From contig NZ_JAETZZ010000016.1 in assembly GCF_022627325.1 (NCBI RefSeq), forward strand, positions 62,001 to 126,000: 64,000 nt of DNA. Direction: 5' to 3'. A program made the translations under genes and the position numbers. Below are positions 8,553-17,162 of this stretch, in pieces. The notes under the pieces were generated by a model. That model had not been told where the DNA came from. It made no database searches and worked only from the letters and a program-made list of their open reading frames with translations. The stretch's first letter is position 1. Each line of letters begins with the position of its first letter. Source of the stretch: Pseudomonas putida (GTDB lineage Bacteria; Pseudomonadota; Gammaproteobacteria; Pseudomonadales; Pseudomonadaceae).

Positions 8553-9626
8553 ATGGCCAGACCTGGATTCCGCCTCGCTGTGTTCGCCACCCTGCTGGCA
8601 CTGCTGGTCGTACTGCTCGGTGCGTATACCCGTCTGACTCATGCTGGCCTCGGCTGCCCCGACTGGCCTGGCTGCTATGGCTTCATCAGTGTGCCGAAAA
8701 CCGATGCGCAGCTGGCCCATGCCGAACTGCACTTCCCCGAGCACCCGGTGGAGGTCGCCAAAGGCTGGGCCGAGATGGTCCATCGTTACTTTGCCGGCAC
8801 GCTTGCCGTGGTGATCGCCCTGCTCGCCTTCCAAGCCGTGCGCCGGCATTCACGCGACGGCCAGCCCTACCGCCTGCCGGTGCTGCTGCTGGGCGTAGTG
8901 CTGGCCCAGGCGGCATTCGGCATGTGGACCGTAACCCTCAAGCTGTGGCCGCAGGTCGTCACCGCACATCTGCTGGGTGGCTTCACTACCCTGGCCTTGC
9001 TGTTCCTGCTATCGCTGCGTCTATCTCGGGCCTTTGCGCCATTACCGAAACTACCGCTGAGCTTGCGACGGATCGCTGCCTTGGCGCTGCTGGTAGTGAT
9101 CGGGCAGATTGCCCTGGGCGGCTGGGTCAGTTCCAACTATGCGGCCGTTGCCTGCATAGACCTGCCGACCTGCCATGGCCAGTGGTGGCCGGCAGCGGAC
9201 TTCAGCAACGGCTTCCACCTGACCCAGCACGTGGGCCCCAACTACTTGGGCGGGCAACTGGACAGCGATGCGCGCACGGCCATCCATATCAGCCATCGGC
9301 TGGGCGCCCTTCTGGTCACTGGTGTTTTGCTGATGCTCAGCTGGAAGCTGCACCGCTGTGGCTTGTCTGGGTTGGGGCGCCTGGTACTGCTGGTGCTGGC
9401 GCTGCAGGTAGGCCTGGGCATCAGCAACGTGCTGTTGCACCTGCCGCTGGCGGTGGCGGTGGCGCATAACGCAGGCGGCGCACTGTTGCTGCTGAGCATG
9501 GTGCTGGTCAACTACCGTATCCGTGTCGTCGACAAGGTGCGTGTGGGCCAAGGCTGGCGCCTCACGCCGGTGACAGGCGTGGGCGCGCCCCATCACTTGA
9601 GGAACGCTTCGTGGCGACGCTTTTAA
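8553..9626 (+). CDS. ctaA: Heme A synthase (COX15/CtaA)
   Basis: Heme A synthase oxidises the C8 methyl of heme O to the formyl group of heme A in the inner membrane. The ATG at 8553 has AGGAGCC upstream. The 357-residue product has eight hydrophobic helices. Conserved histidines appear in MVHRYFAG, VTAHLLGG, IHISHRLG and AVAHNAGG, which match the paired heme-binding sites of the family. The RLTHAGLGCPDWPGC loop after helix 1 holds the conserved cysteine pair. It overlaps cyoE by 16 nt. Confidence 0.95.
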   Translation: MARPGFRLAVFATLLALLVVLLGAYTRLTHAGLGCPDWPGCYGFISVPKTDAQLAHAELHFPEHPVEVAKGWAEMVHRYFAGTLAVVIALLAFQAVRRHSRDGQPYRLPVLLLGVVLAQAAFGMWTVTLKLWPQVVTAHLLGGFTTLALLFLLSLRLSRAFAPLPKLPLSLRRIAALALLVVIGQIALGGWVSSNYAAVACIDLPTCHGQWWPAADFSNGFHLTQHVGPNYLGGQLDSDARTAIHISHRLGALLVTGVLLMLSWKLHRCGLSGLGRLVLLVLALQVGLGISNVLLHLPLAVAVAHNAGGALLLLSMVLVNYRIRVVDKVRVGQGWRLTPVTGVGAPHHLRNASWRRF

Positions 9627-10504
9627 GTGCCCAACGTGCGGGCTGGCGCGACTATCTGGAGCTGACCAAGCCCAAGGTGGTGGTGCTGATGCTGATCACT
9701 TCGCTGGTAGGCATGTTCCTGGCGACCCGTGCCGGGGTGCCTTGGCGTGTGCTGCTGTTCGGCAATCTGGGGATTGCCCTGTGCGCGGGGGCCGCGGCGA
9801 CGGTCAACCATGTGCTGGACCGGCGCATCGATGCGCTGATGGCCCGCACCCACAAGCGGCCGCTGGCCGAGGGGCGGGTCGCGCCGGTGCCGGCGCTGTT
9901 GTTCGCCCTCGCCCTGGCGCTGCTGGGTATGGCCCTGTTGCTGGTGTTCACCAACGCCCTCGCCGCCTGGCTGACGCTTGCCTCTCTGCTCGGCTATGCG
10001 GTGCTCTACACCGGCTTTCTCAAGCGTGCGACCCCGCAGAACATCGTGATCGGAGGCCTGGCAGGCGCGGCCCCGCCGCTGCTTGGCTGGGTGGCAGTAA
10101 GTGGCCATGTCAGTGCCGAGCCCTTGTTGCTGATGCTGATCATCTTCGCCTGGACGCCACCACACTTCTGGGCCCTGGCCATTCACCGCAAGCAGGAGTA
10201 CGCCAAGGCCGATATCCCGATGCTGCCGGTGACCCACGGCGAGCGCTACACCAAGCTGCACATCTTGCTCTACACCCTGATCCTGCTGGCGGTGACCCTG
10301 CTGCCCTACGCCATCCACATGAGCGGCCCGTTGTATCTGGCCTGCGCCCTCGCCCTTGGTCTGCGCTTCCTGCAATGGGCCTGGGTGTTGTACCGTGGCA
10401 GCCGGCCGCACGCGGCGATCGGCACCTTCAAGTACTCTATCGGGTACCTGTTCGCGCTGTTCATCGCGTTGCTTGTTGACCACTACCTGTTGCTGAACCT
10501 ATGA
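9611..10504 (+). CDS. cyoE: Protoheme IX farnesyltransferase (heme O synthase)
   Basis: The enzyme attaches a farnesyl group to heme b to make heme O, the substrate of the CtaA encoded just upstream. The start is a GTG at 9611 inside the end of ctaA, with TTGAGGAACGC before it. The 297-residue UbiA-superfamily protein has about nine helices. The first prenyl-diphosphate site is N66-x3-D70-x3-D74 (NHVLDRRID) and the second acidic region includes DIPMLPVTHGE. It ends in ATGA shared with the next start codon, so translation of the Sco gene is probably coupled. Confidence 0.96.
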   Translation: MATLLSAQRAGWRDYLELTKPKVVVLMLITSLVGMFLATRAGVPWRVLLFGNLGIALCAGAAATVNHVLDRRIDALMARTHKRPLAEGRVAPVPALLFALALALLGMALLLVFTNALAAWLTLASLLGYAVLYTGFLKRATPQNIVIGGLAGAAPPLLGWVAVSGHVSAEPLLLMLIIFAWTPPHFWALAIHRKQEYAKADIPMLPVTHGERYTKLHILLYTLILLAVTLLPYAIHMSGPLYLACALALGLRFLQWAWVLYRGSRPHAAIGTFKYSIGYLFALFIALLVDHYLLLNL

Positions 10505-11133
10505 CCCGAACCCAGAAAACCGTCTTCATCCTCGTTGCCCTGGTCGCGTTGATCATGGGCCTGACCGTCAACAAGGTGCTCAATGGCAGTGACCAGCCAA
10601 ACCCCACGCAGTTGATCGATGCCGGCATCATCCTCCTGCCGCAGAGCCGCACGGTCGCCGACGTGACCATGACCAACCAGGACGGCCAGCCGGTGCAGCT
10701 GGACGCGCTCAAGGGCAAATGGTCGCTGCTGTTCTTTGGCTACACCTATTGCCCGGATATCTGCCCTACTACCCTGGCCCAGTTGCGGCAGGTGAAGAGC
10801 GAGCTGCCCAAGGAAGCGGTCGACCGCCTGCAGGTGGTACTGGTGAGTGTCGATCCGAACCGCGACACGCCGAACCAGCTCAAGCAGTACCTGGGCTATT
10901 TCGACAAGGATTTCGTCGGCGTGGCGGGGTCGATCGAAGATACCCAGAAGCTGGCCAATGCCTTGAGCATTCCGTTCATCCCGGCCGATACCAGCAAGCC
11001 CGGTTATACCGTGGATCACAGCGGAAACCTGGCGATTGTCGGGCCGGACGGTCGTCAGCGTGGGTTTATCCGCGCGCCGTTCAACAACCAGAAGCTGGTG
11101 GCGCAGTTGCCGGGGCTTGTGAAGCGCGATTGA
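10501..11133 (+). CDS. Sco1/SenC copper chaperone
   Basis: Sco proteins load copper into CuA of subunit II and have a thioredoxin fold. The 210-residue product has an N-terminal membrane anchor (residues 8-25) and a periplasmic domain. The copper ligands C84-P-D-I-C88 and H173 (in VDHSGNL) are all present. It is the last gene of the cox operon, overlapping cyoE by 4 nt, and is followed by a hairpin and a gene on the other strand. Confidence 0.95.
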   Translation: MTRTQKTVFILVALVALIMGLTVNKVLNGSDQPNPTQLIDAGIILLPQSRTVADVTMTNQDGQPVQLDALKGKWSLLFFGYTYCPDICPTTLAQLRQVKSELPKEAVDRLQVVLVSVDPNRDTPNQLKQYLGYFDKDFVGVAGSIEDTQKLANALSIPFIPADTSKPGYTVDHSGNLAIVGPDGRQRGFIRAPFNNQKLVAQLPGLVKRD

Positions 11134-11188
11134 AACTCCCGGCCTGCTTAGGCCAGCGCGGCACAAGGCCGCTCGACAAGGCACCGCA

Positions 11189-11204
11189 CGCGCCTTCAGG
11201 CGCG
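11189..11204. terminator. Hairpin between convergent cox operon and polyamine gene
   Basis: CGCGCC-TTCA-GGCGCG forms a compact GC-rich hairpin between the Sco stop codon and the opposing gene. The flanking T-tract is poor (TCTTGCTT), so it may act as a weak bidirectional terminator. Confidence 0.4.
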
Positions 11205-11230
11205 CGCGGTCTTGCTTACACAAGGCGGTA

Positions 11231-12334
11231 TCAAGTCCCGGACTTGATCCTGGTCCAGGCCCGCGTCCGCGCCCGCTCTGCCTCACGCGTCAAAGGCTTG
11301 AGCGTGTACAGCTTGGCCATCGCCTCAGGGGTCGGATACAGGTTGGGATTATTGCGAATCGCTGGGCTGACCTGATCCGTCGCATCCTTGTTCGGGTTCG
11401 GGTAGCCGACAAAGTCGCTGATCGGCGCAATCACCTCTGGGCGCAGCAGGTAGTTGATGAACGTATGCGCGTCCTCCGGGTTGGCGGCGCCTTTCGGAAT
11501 CGCCAGCATGTCGAACCAGATCGGCGCGCCCTCTTTGGGCAGGCGCATGTCCACCACCACACCGTTCTTCGCATCCCGGGCGCGGTTTGCGGCCTGGGAG
11601 AAACTGCCGGAATAACCAACGGCAACGCAGATATCGCCGTTGGCGATGTCCGCCATGTACTTGGAAGAGTGGAAGTAGGTGATATAGGGGCGGATCTTCA
11701 GCAGCAGGGCTTGGGCTTGCTTGTAGTCACCCGGCTTGCTGCTGTTGGGGTCCAGCCCGAGGTAGTGCAACGCCAGAGGCAGGATCTCTGATGGCGAGTC
11801 GAGCAGCGCTACACCGCACTGCTTGAGCTTGGCGATGTTCTCTTCCTTGAAGAGCAGGTCCCAGCTGTCCACCGGAGCCTTGTCGCCCAGTACTGCCTTG
11901 ACCTTGTCTGGGTTGAAACCGATCAGCACCGTGCCGTACATGTAAGGCACGGCGAACTTGTTGCCCGGGTCGTTGGCCTCGATCAGCTTCATCAATGCCG
12001 GGTCCAGGTGTTGCCAGTTCGGCAGCTTGCTGCGGTCCAGTGGCTGGAACACCCCCGCCTCGATCTGCTTGGCGAGGAACACGTTGGACGGCACTACCAC
12101 GTCGTAGCCGGAGTTACCCGTTAACAGCTTCGCCTCCAGGGCTTCGTTGGTGTCGAAAATGTCGTAGACCAGCTTGACGCCGCTGTCCTTCTGGAAGCTG
12201 GTCAAGGTTTGCGGGGTGATGTAATCGAACCAGTTGTACACGCGCAAGGTGCGCTGTTCGGCTTGCGCCTGAAGGGCGCCGGCGCACAGGGTGGCCGCGA
12301 TGAGTGGGGCGAGCAGGCGCTTGAGTCTGGCCAT
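11231..12334 (-). CDS. Polyamine ABC-transporter substrate-binding protein (PotF/SpuD type)
   Basis: Periplasmic binding protein for putrescine-like ligands. A signal peptide ends near ALQAQA (residue ~25) and the mature part opens with LRVYNWFDYITPQTL, the hallmark of the PotF/SpuD family. The length of 367 is normal. No ATPase or permease genes are next to it, so it must use components from elsewhere or act in sensing. Its ATG overlaps the stop of the upstream deacetylase gene (TAATG), so the two products are likely made together. Confidence 0.93.
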   Translation of the reverse strand: MARLKRLLAPLIAATLCAGALQAQAEQRTLRVYNWFDYITPQTLTSFQKDSGVKLVYDIFDTNEALEAKLLTGNSGYDVVVPSNVFLAKQIEAGVFQPLDRSKLPNWQHLDPALMKLIEANDPGNKFAVPYMYGTVLIGFNPDKVKAVLGDKAPVDSWDLLFKEENIAKLKQCGVALLDSPSEILPLALHYLGLDPNSSKPGDYKQAQALLLKIRPYITYFHSSKYMADIANGDICVAVGYSGSFSQAANRARDAKNGVVVDMRLPKEGAPIWFDMLAIPKGAANPEDAHTFINYLLRPEVIAPISDFVGYPNPNKDATDQVSPAIRNNPNLYPTPEAMAKLYTLKPLTREAERARTRAWTRIKSGT

Positions 12335-13377
12335 TATCGGGCTCCTGGCTGGGCGAGCTGGAAACCTTCCAGCACATTGACTGCGTTGATACCGATTTCT
12401 TCCACTGCGTAGCCGCCTTCCATCACGAACAAGGTCGGCTTGCCGAGCTGGGCGATACGCTTGCCCATTTCCAGGTAGTCCGGGCTGTCCAGCTTGAACT
12501 GAGAGATAGGGTCATCCTTGAAGGTATCCACCCCCAGTGAGATGACAAGCACGTCAGCGTCGTAGCCGGCGATGCGCGTGCAGGCATCCTCCAGCGCAGC
12601 GCTCCAGGCGGCCCAGTCACTGCCCGCTGGCAGCGGATAGTTGATGTTGCAGCCAGCGCCCGCACCTGCGCCGGTTTCGTCCGCGTAGCCCAAAAAGAAC
12701 GGGAACTCGTCTTGCGGGTCGCCGTGGATCGAGGCGAAGAACACGTCTTCGCGGTGGTAGAAGATGTCCTGGGTGCCATTGCCATGGTGGTAGTCGACGT
12801 CGAGGATAGCCACCTTGGCCCTGCCTTGGTCGAGGAAGGCTTGGGCTGCGATCGCGGCGTTGTTCAGGTAGCAGTAACCTCCCATCACCTCAGCGGCGGC
12901 GTGATGCCCTGGTGGGCGGCACAGGGCGAAGGCCGCATGGGCGCCTTGCTCAATTGCAGCCTGGGCGGTGAGGGCAACCTGTGCTGCGCTGTAGGCGGCT
13001 TGCCAGGTACCCGCGGTGATGGGCGCGCCGGCATCGAAACTGTAGTAACCCAGTTCGCCATGCAGGCCGGTGGGTTTGACCTGGCGCAAGGTGCGGGCTG
13101 GCCAGGTGAAGGGCAGCAGGTCGCCTTCCTGACCCAACGCGGCCCAACGCGCCCAGGCACCTTCGAAGAAGTCGAGATAGTCGGCGCTGTGGATGCGCTG
13201 CAGCGGTGCACGGCCGAAATCGGTCGGGGCCTGGACAGCACCGAGGTTGCGCTTTTTTACCTGCTCGAGCACATGGTCAGCGCGCGACGGCATTTCGAAG
13301 CAGGGCATCAGTTTGCCGTCGATCAGCTCGCAGCGGCCGTGGTGCAGGCGGTGGTCATCGGAATAGATCGTCAGCAT
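12334..13377 (-). CDS. Acetylpolyamine aminohydrolase (histone-deacetylase fold)
   Basis: The enzyme removes acetyl groups from acetylated polyamines such as acetylputrescine using zinc. The ATG at 13377 has CCGGAG upstream. The 347-residue protein has the arginase/HDAC-fold signatures: H158-H159 in RPPGHHAA, D195-Y-H197 in DVDYHHGNGT, a third metal aspartate near residue 283 (SLGVDTF), and the MEGGYAVEEIG end region. The spacing closely follows characterised bacterial acetylpolyamine deacetylases. It is coupled to a polyamine-binding protein and lies near an AraC-type regulator, which fits uptake and use of acetylated polyamines. Confidence 0.94.
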   Translation of the reverse strand: MLTIYSDDHRLHHGRCELIDGKLMPCFEMPSRADHVLEQVKKRNLGAVQAPTDFGRAPLQRIHSADYLDFFEGAWARWAALGQEGDLLPFTWPARTLRQVKPTGLHGELGYYSFDAGAPITAGTWQAAYSAAQVALTAQAAIEQGAHAAFALCRPPGHHAAAEVMGGYCYLNNAAIAAQAFLDQGRAKVAILDVDYHHGNGTQDIFYHREDVFFASIHGDPQDEFPFFLGYADETGAGAGAGCNINYPLPAGSDWAAWSAALEDACTRIAGYDADVLVISLGVDTFKDDPISQFKLDSPDYLEMGKRIAQLGKPTLFVMEGGYAVEEIGINAVNVLEGFQLAQPGAR

Positions 13378-13488
13378 TGTTGTTCTCCGGTGGTACTGGC
13401 GTTGGCCCATTTTCACGGGCTGCCGGGTGTGGGAGAACGACGCAAACGGCCAAAAGGGGATCGATGTGGCCAAGCTCGCAGGCCCCGC

Positions 13489-14481
13489 TCAACCTCGGAA
13501 ATGGCTGGGCGCAACGCCGCTCCACCGCTGGAACGCATGCCGGAAGCTCGCCGTCTCACTGAACCCCAGGCGCTCGGCAATCCGGTAGATCGGCATCTTG
13601 TCATCGGCGAGCAATTGCTTGGCTCGCTCGAATCGAAGCTCATCGAGCAGCTGTTGATAACTGCTGCCGAGCGCCTGCAAGTGCCGGCGCAAGGTGCGAG
13701 ACGAACAGTTCATCTGCCGCGCCAAGCCCTCAAGGCCGGGGGCAGCGTCCAGTTGCTGCAGCAGCAACTGGCGAATCCGCCCCAGCCAGGCCTGGCGCCC
13801 TGTGAATTCAAGGTTCAGGCGCCGGCAGCGTTCGCTCATGGCTTTGTGCGTGATCGGGTCGGCAAGCGGCAGCGGCGTGTCCAACCAGTGTCGATCGAAC
13901 GCAAAGGCGTTGTCCTTCGCGTCGAAGCCCAGAGGGCAGGAAAAGACACCGTTATAGCGCTGATGGTAGTCAGGCTGGGCATGCGCGAAACGGGCGCCGA
14001 GCAGGGGCAGTGGCCGGCCCAGCAGGTCGTCACAGATGACTTTGAGCGACACCAGGCAGAACTCGGCATTGAAAGCGGCCAGCGCCGGGAGGTCGCGATA
14101 TTCGTCGGCGCTAAGCCAGATGCGCTGGCCGTCGTCTATCAGGCGTAAGCGAAAGACTGTTCCCAGCAGTGCCGGATACTGCAAAGCCAGGCGCAAGGCG
14201 TCACCCAAAGTGGCACTGGAGAGCAGCGCGTAACCCAGCATGCCGTAGCACGACACATGCATGCGCTGGCCCAGTTCCAGGCCAATGTCCTCACGCCGTG
14301 CCACGGCATTGGCGCATACCTGCAGCTCTTGCTGGGTGGTGATGCGCGCATCGGCATGGCCAAGGTCTGCCAGGCCTATACCGCTGCCAGCCAGCAGCGC
14401 CGTAGCCTCGCACCCTTGCTCCTGGAACAGGTTGAGGATCAGCGAAACCGCGTTGAGGGTGGTCATGTGGCTGTGCAGCAT
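13489..14481 (-). CDS. AraC-family transcriptional regulator
   Basis: The ATG at 14481 is preferred over a longer TTG start for lack of any signal further upstream. The ~330-residue protein has the arabinose-binding-like N-terminal domain shared by OruR/ArgR-type AraC proteins (GYALLSSATLGDALRLALQYPALLG) and two C-terminal helix-turn-helix motifs (about residues 235-330; LARQMNCSSRTLRRHLQALG and IAERLGFSETASFRHAFQRW). It lies on the same strand, 111 nt before the deacetylase gene, and probably controls that gene pair. The inducer is unknown; a polyamine-derived metabolite is a reasonable guess. Confidence 0.9.
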   Translation of the reverse strand: MLHSHMTTLNAVSLILNLFQEQGCEATALLAGSGIGLADLGHADARITTQQELQVCANAVARREDIGLELGQRMHVSCYGMLGYALLSSATLGDALRLALQYPALLGTVFRLRLIDDGQRIWLSADEYRDLPALAAFNAEFCLVSLKVICDDLLGRPLPLLGARFAHAQPDYHQRYNGVFSCPLGFDAKDNAFAFDRHWLDTPLPLADPITHKAMSERCRRLNLEFTGRQAWLGRIRQLLLQQLDAAPGLEGLARQMNCSSRTLRRHLQALGSSYQQLLDELRFERAKQLLADDKMPIYRIAERLGFSETASFRHAFQRWSGVAPSHFRG

Positions 14482-14544
14482 GCTCGGTATTTCCGTGGGC
14501 TGGGAAACATTACAGAGCAAGTTGTGTGCCGGGATCGCGCGGGC

Positions 14545-14579
14545 GAAAAAAAGGGCCCGTAGCGTGCGCTCGGGCCCTT
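14545..14579 (-). terminator. Rho-independent terminator after aspA
   Basis: Read on the minus strand, a nine-base-pair stem (AAGGGCCCG / CGGGCCCTT) with an 11-base loop is followed by seven T residues. It lies 60 nt past the aspA stop, and the AraC gene starts beyond it, so it separates the two units. Confidence 0.85.
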
Positions 14580-14637
14580 GAAAGGTCGAGAGGTGTCTAG
14601 TCCCTCAAACCTGGTGAGACTGTTTGCAGCAGCCGGG

Positions 14638-16062
14638 TTACGCCTTCAGCGGAACCAGACGTGGAGCGATCATGTTTTCCGGGCGCAGGATGTCGTTGAG
14701 CATCGCTTCGTCCAGCAGCTGTTCTTCGCGTACCAGTTCCAGCACGCCGCGGCCGGTTTCCAGGGCTACGCGGGCAATACGGGTGGCGTTTTCGTAGCCG
14801 ATGTAAGGGTTCAGGGCGGTGACCAGGCCGATCGAGTGCTCCACCAGTTCACGGCAGCGCTGTTCGTTGGCGGTGATGCCGACGATGCAGTGCTCGCGCA
14901 GCATGTCCATGGCACGCTGGAGCAGGCGGATCGAGTCGAAGATCTTGTAGGCGATCAGCGGCTCCATCACGTTCAACTGCAGCTGGCCACCTTCAGCGGC
15001 GACGGTCAGGGCCAGGTCGTTGCCCATGATGGCGAAGGCAACCTGGTTGACGGCCTCCGGGATGACCGGGTTGACCTTGCCTGGCATGATCGAGCTGCCT
15101 GGCTGGCGCGCTGGCAGGTTGATTTCGTTGATGCCGGTACGTGGGCCGCTGGACAGCAGGCGCAGGTCGTTGCAGATCTTCGACAGCTTGACCGCAGTGC
15201 GCTTGAGCATGCCGGAGAACAGCACGAAGGCGCCCATGTCCGAGGTGGCTTCGATCAGGTCGGCAGCCGGTACCAGCGGCTGGCCGCTGATGGTCGCCAA
15301 ACGCTGTACGGCCAGGGCCTGGTAGCCAGGGTCGGCGTTGATGCCGGTGCCGATGGCGGTACCGCCCAGGTTGATTTCGGTCAGCAGTTCCGGGGCCAGC
15401 GAGCGCAGACGCTGCAGGTCTTCGGTCATGGTGGTGGCGAAGGCGCGGAACTCCTGGCCCAGGGTCATCGGCACGGCGTCCTGCAGCTGGGTGCGGCCCA
15501 TCTTCAGTACGTGGTCGAACTCTTTACCTTTGGCAGCGAAGGCCTGGATCAGGCTGTCGAGGCTGGCCAGCAGCGCGTCGTGGCCCAGCAGCAGGCCCAG
15601 ACGGATGGCGGTCGGGTAAGCATCGTTGGTCGACTGCGCCATGTTCACATCGTTGTTCGGGTGCAGGTACTGGTACTCACCCTTCTGGTGGCCCATGGCC
15701 TCCAGCGCGACGTTGGCGATGACCTCGTTGGCGTTCATGTTGGTGGAAGTACCAGCGCCACCTTGAATCATGTCCACAACGAACTGGTCGTGGAAGTCAC
15801 CGCGGATCAGGCGGGCGCAGGCCTCGCTGATGGCGGCGTGCTTGGCATCGCTCAGGTGCCCCAGCTCACGGTTGGCATCGGCAGCAGCCTGCTTGACCAT
15901 GGCAAGTGCCACGACCAGTTTCGGGTAGTGCGACAGCGGAACACCGGAGAGATGGAAGTTGTTGGCAGCGCGCAGAGTCTGGATGCCGTAGTAGGCATCG
16001 GCAGGGACTTCAAGGGTACCAAGCAGATCTTTTTCGACGCGGAACGATGCAGCGGAGGACAT
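14638..16062 (-). CDS. aspA: Aspartate ammonia-lyase
   Basis: Converts L-aspartate to fumarate and ammonia in the cytoplasm. The second of two in-frame ATGs (16062) gives the usual N-terminus MSSAASFRVEKDLLG and 474 residues; an earlier ATG four codons upstream is possible. The fumarase/aspartase signature GSSIMPGKVNP is near residues 321-331, and other superfamily blocks are TSTNMNANEV, HPNNDVNMAQSTND and GRTQLQDAVPM. A LysR gene is read divergently from a 182 bp gap and may regulate it. A strong terminator follows. Confidence 0.96.
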   Translation of the reverse strand: MSSAASFRVEKDLLGTLEVPADAYYGIQTLRAANNFHLSGVPLSHYPKLVVALAMVKQAAADANRELGHLSDAKHAAISEACARLIRGDFHDQFVVDMIQGGAGTSTNMNANEVIANVALEAMGHQKGEYQYLHPNNDVNMAQSTNDAYPTAIRLGLLLGHDALLASLDSLIQAFAAKGKEFDHVLKMGRTQLQDAVPMTLGQEFRAFATTMTEDLQRLRSLAPELLTEINLGGTAIGTGINADPGYQALAVQRLATISGQPLVPAADLIEATSDMGAFVLFSGMLKRTAVKLSKICNDLRLLSSGPRTGINEINLPARQPGSSIMPGKVNPVIPEAVNQVAFAIMGNDLALTVAAEGGQLQLNVMEPLIAYKIFDSIRLLQRAMDMLREHCIVGITANEQRCRELVEHSIGLVTALNPYIGYENATRIARVALETGRGVLELVREEQLLDEAMLNDILRPENMIAPRLVPLKA

Positions 16063-16244
16063 GATGGATATCATCTCGATTTTGACCCGGCACCTGCCGG
16101 AATGGCGCTAATGCTAGGCCTTAAGGGGATTTTGCGGCCAATGCTGTTGCACGCTAACCTATGCACAAACGGCATAGTGTTTGATGTGACGCCGATTGAC
16201 ATTCGAGCGTGTTCCATTTTGGTGCATGCCGGGAGATTCGTTTA

Positions 16245-17162
16245 GTGAACCTAGAAAGCAAATGGCTGGAAGACTTCAGTGCGCTGGCCGCCACCCGCAG
16301 TTTTTCCCAGGCAGCGGAGCGCCGTTTCGTCACCCAACCGGCCTTCAGCCGACGTATTCGCAGCCTGGAGGCGGCGCTCGGCCTGACGCTGGTGAATCGT
16401 TCCCGCACGCCCATCGAACTGACGGCGGCGGGTCAGCTATTTCTCGTAACGGCGCGTACCGTTGTCGACCAGTTGAGTGAAGTTCTACGCCATTTGCATC
16501 ATCTTGAAGGTGGCCAGGGCGAGGTGATCCAGGTGGCGGCGGCGCACTCGCTGGCGTCTGGCTTTTTCCCGCGCTGGGTTGCGCAACTGCGTAACGATGG
16601 TTTGAACATCGCCACGCGGCTGGTGGCCACCAACGTCGGTGATGCTGTGCATGCGTTGCGCGAAGGTGGCTGCGATCTGATGCTGGCTTTCTATGACCCG
16701 GATGCAGCGCTGCAGATGGACGCCGAAATCTTTCCCTCGCTGCACATGGGCACCACCGAAATGCTTCCCGTGTGCGCCGTAGGGGCAGATGGAAAGCCCA
16801 TGTTCGACCTTGAGGGCGACGCCAGCGTGCCGTTGCTTGCATACAGTGCGGGCGCCTTCCTTGGCCGTTCCGTGAGCCTGCTGCTGCGCCAGCGCAATTT
16901 GCGCTATACCACGGTGTACGAGACAGCCATGGCCGACAGTTTGAAGAGCATGGCCTTGGAAGGCATGGGCGTTGCCTGGGTGCCCCGGCTTTCGATGCGT
17001 GGCGAACTGGAGCGAGGGGAGCTGGTCATCTGCGCAGGGGCCCAGTGGCATGTGCCACTGGAAATCCGCTTGTATCGCTGTGCTCTGGTGCGCAAGGCCA
17101 ACGTGCGCCTGCTATGGCGCAAGCTCGAGTCCGCGGGTGCGCAAGGCGAAGGCTCAGTGTGA
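16245..17162 (+). CDS. LysR-family transcriptional regulator, divergent from aspA
   Basis: The GTG at 16245 has GGGAG nine bases upstream and yields NLESKWLEDFSALAA, the usual start of this family; a longer GTG start lacks a ribosome site. The 305-residue protein has the winged helix-turn-helix at residues ~5-62 (SFSQAAERRFVTQPAFSRRI) and a periplasmic-binding-like effector domain. It is read away from aspA and so is a candidate aspA regulator. Its last 9 nt overlap the 3' end of the opposing metalloprotease-like gene. Confidence 0.88.
   Translation: MNLESKWLEDFSALAATRSFSQAAERRFVTQPAFSRRIRSLEAALGLTLVNRSRTPIELTAAGQLFLVTARTVVDQLSEVLRHLHHLEGGQGEVIQVAAAHSLASGFFPRWVAQLRNDGLNIATRLVATNVGDAVHALREGGCDLMLAFYDPDAALQMDAEIFPSLHMGTTEMLPVCAVGADGKPMFDLEGDASVPLLAYSAGAFLGRSVSLLLRQRNLRYTTVYETAMADSLKSMALEGMGVAWVPRLSMRGELERGELVICAGAQWHVPLEIRLYRCALVRKANVRLLWRKLESAGAQGEGSV

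Noticed and set aside
14578..16245. 555-codon open frame opposite aspA
   Set aside because: AspA on the other strand has all family motifs; the antisense translation has none.
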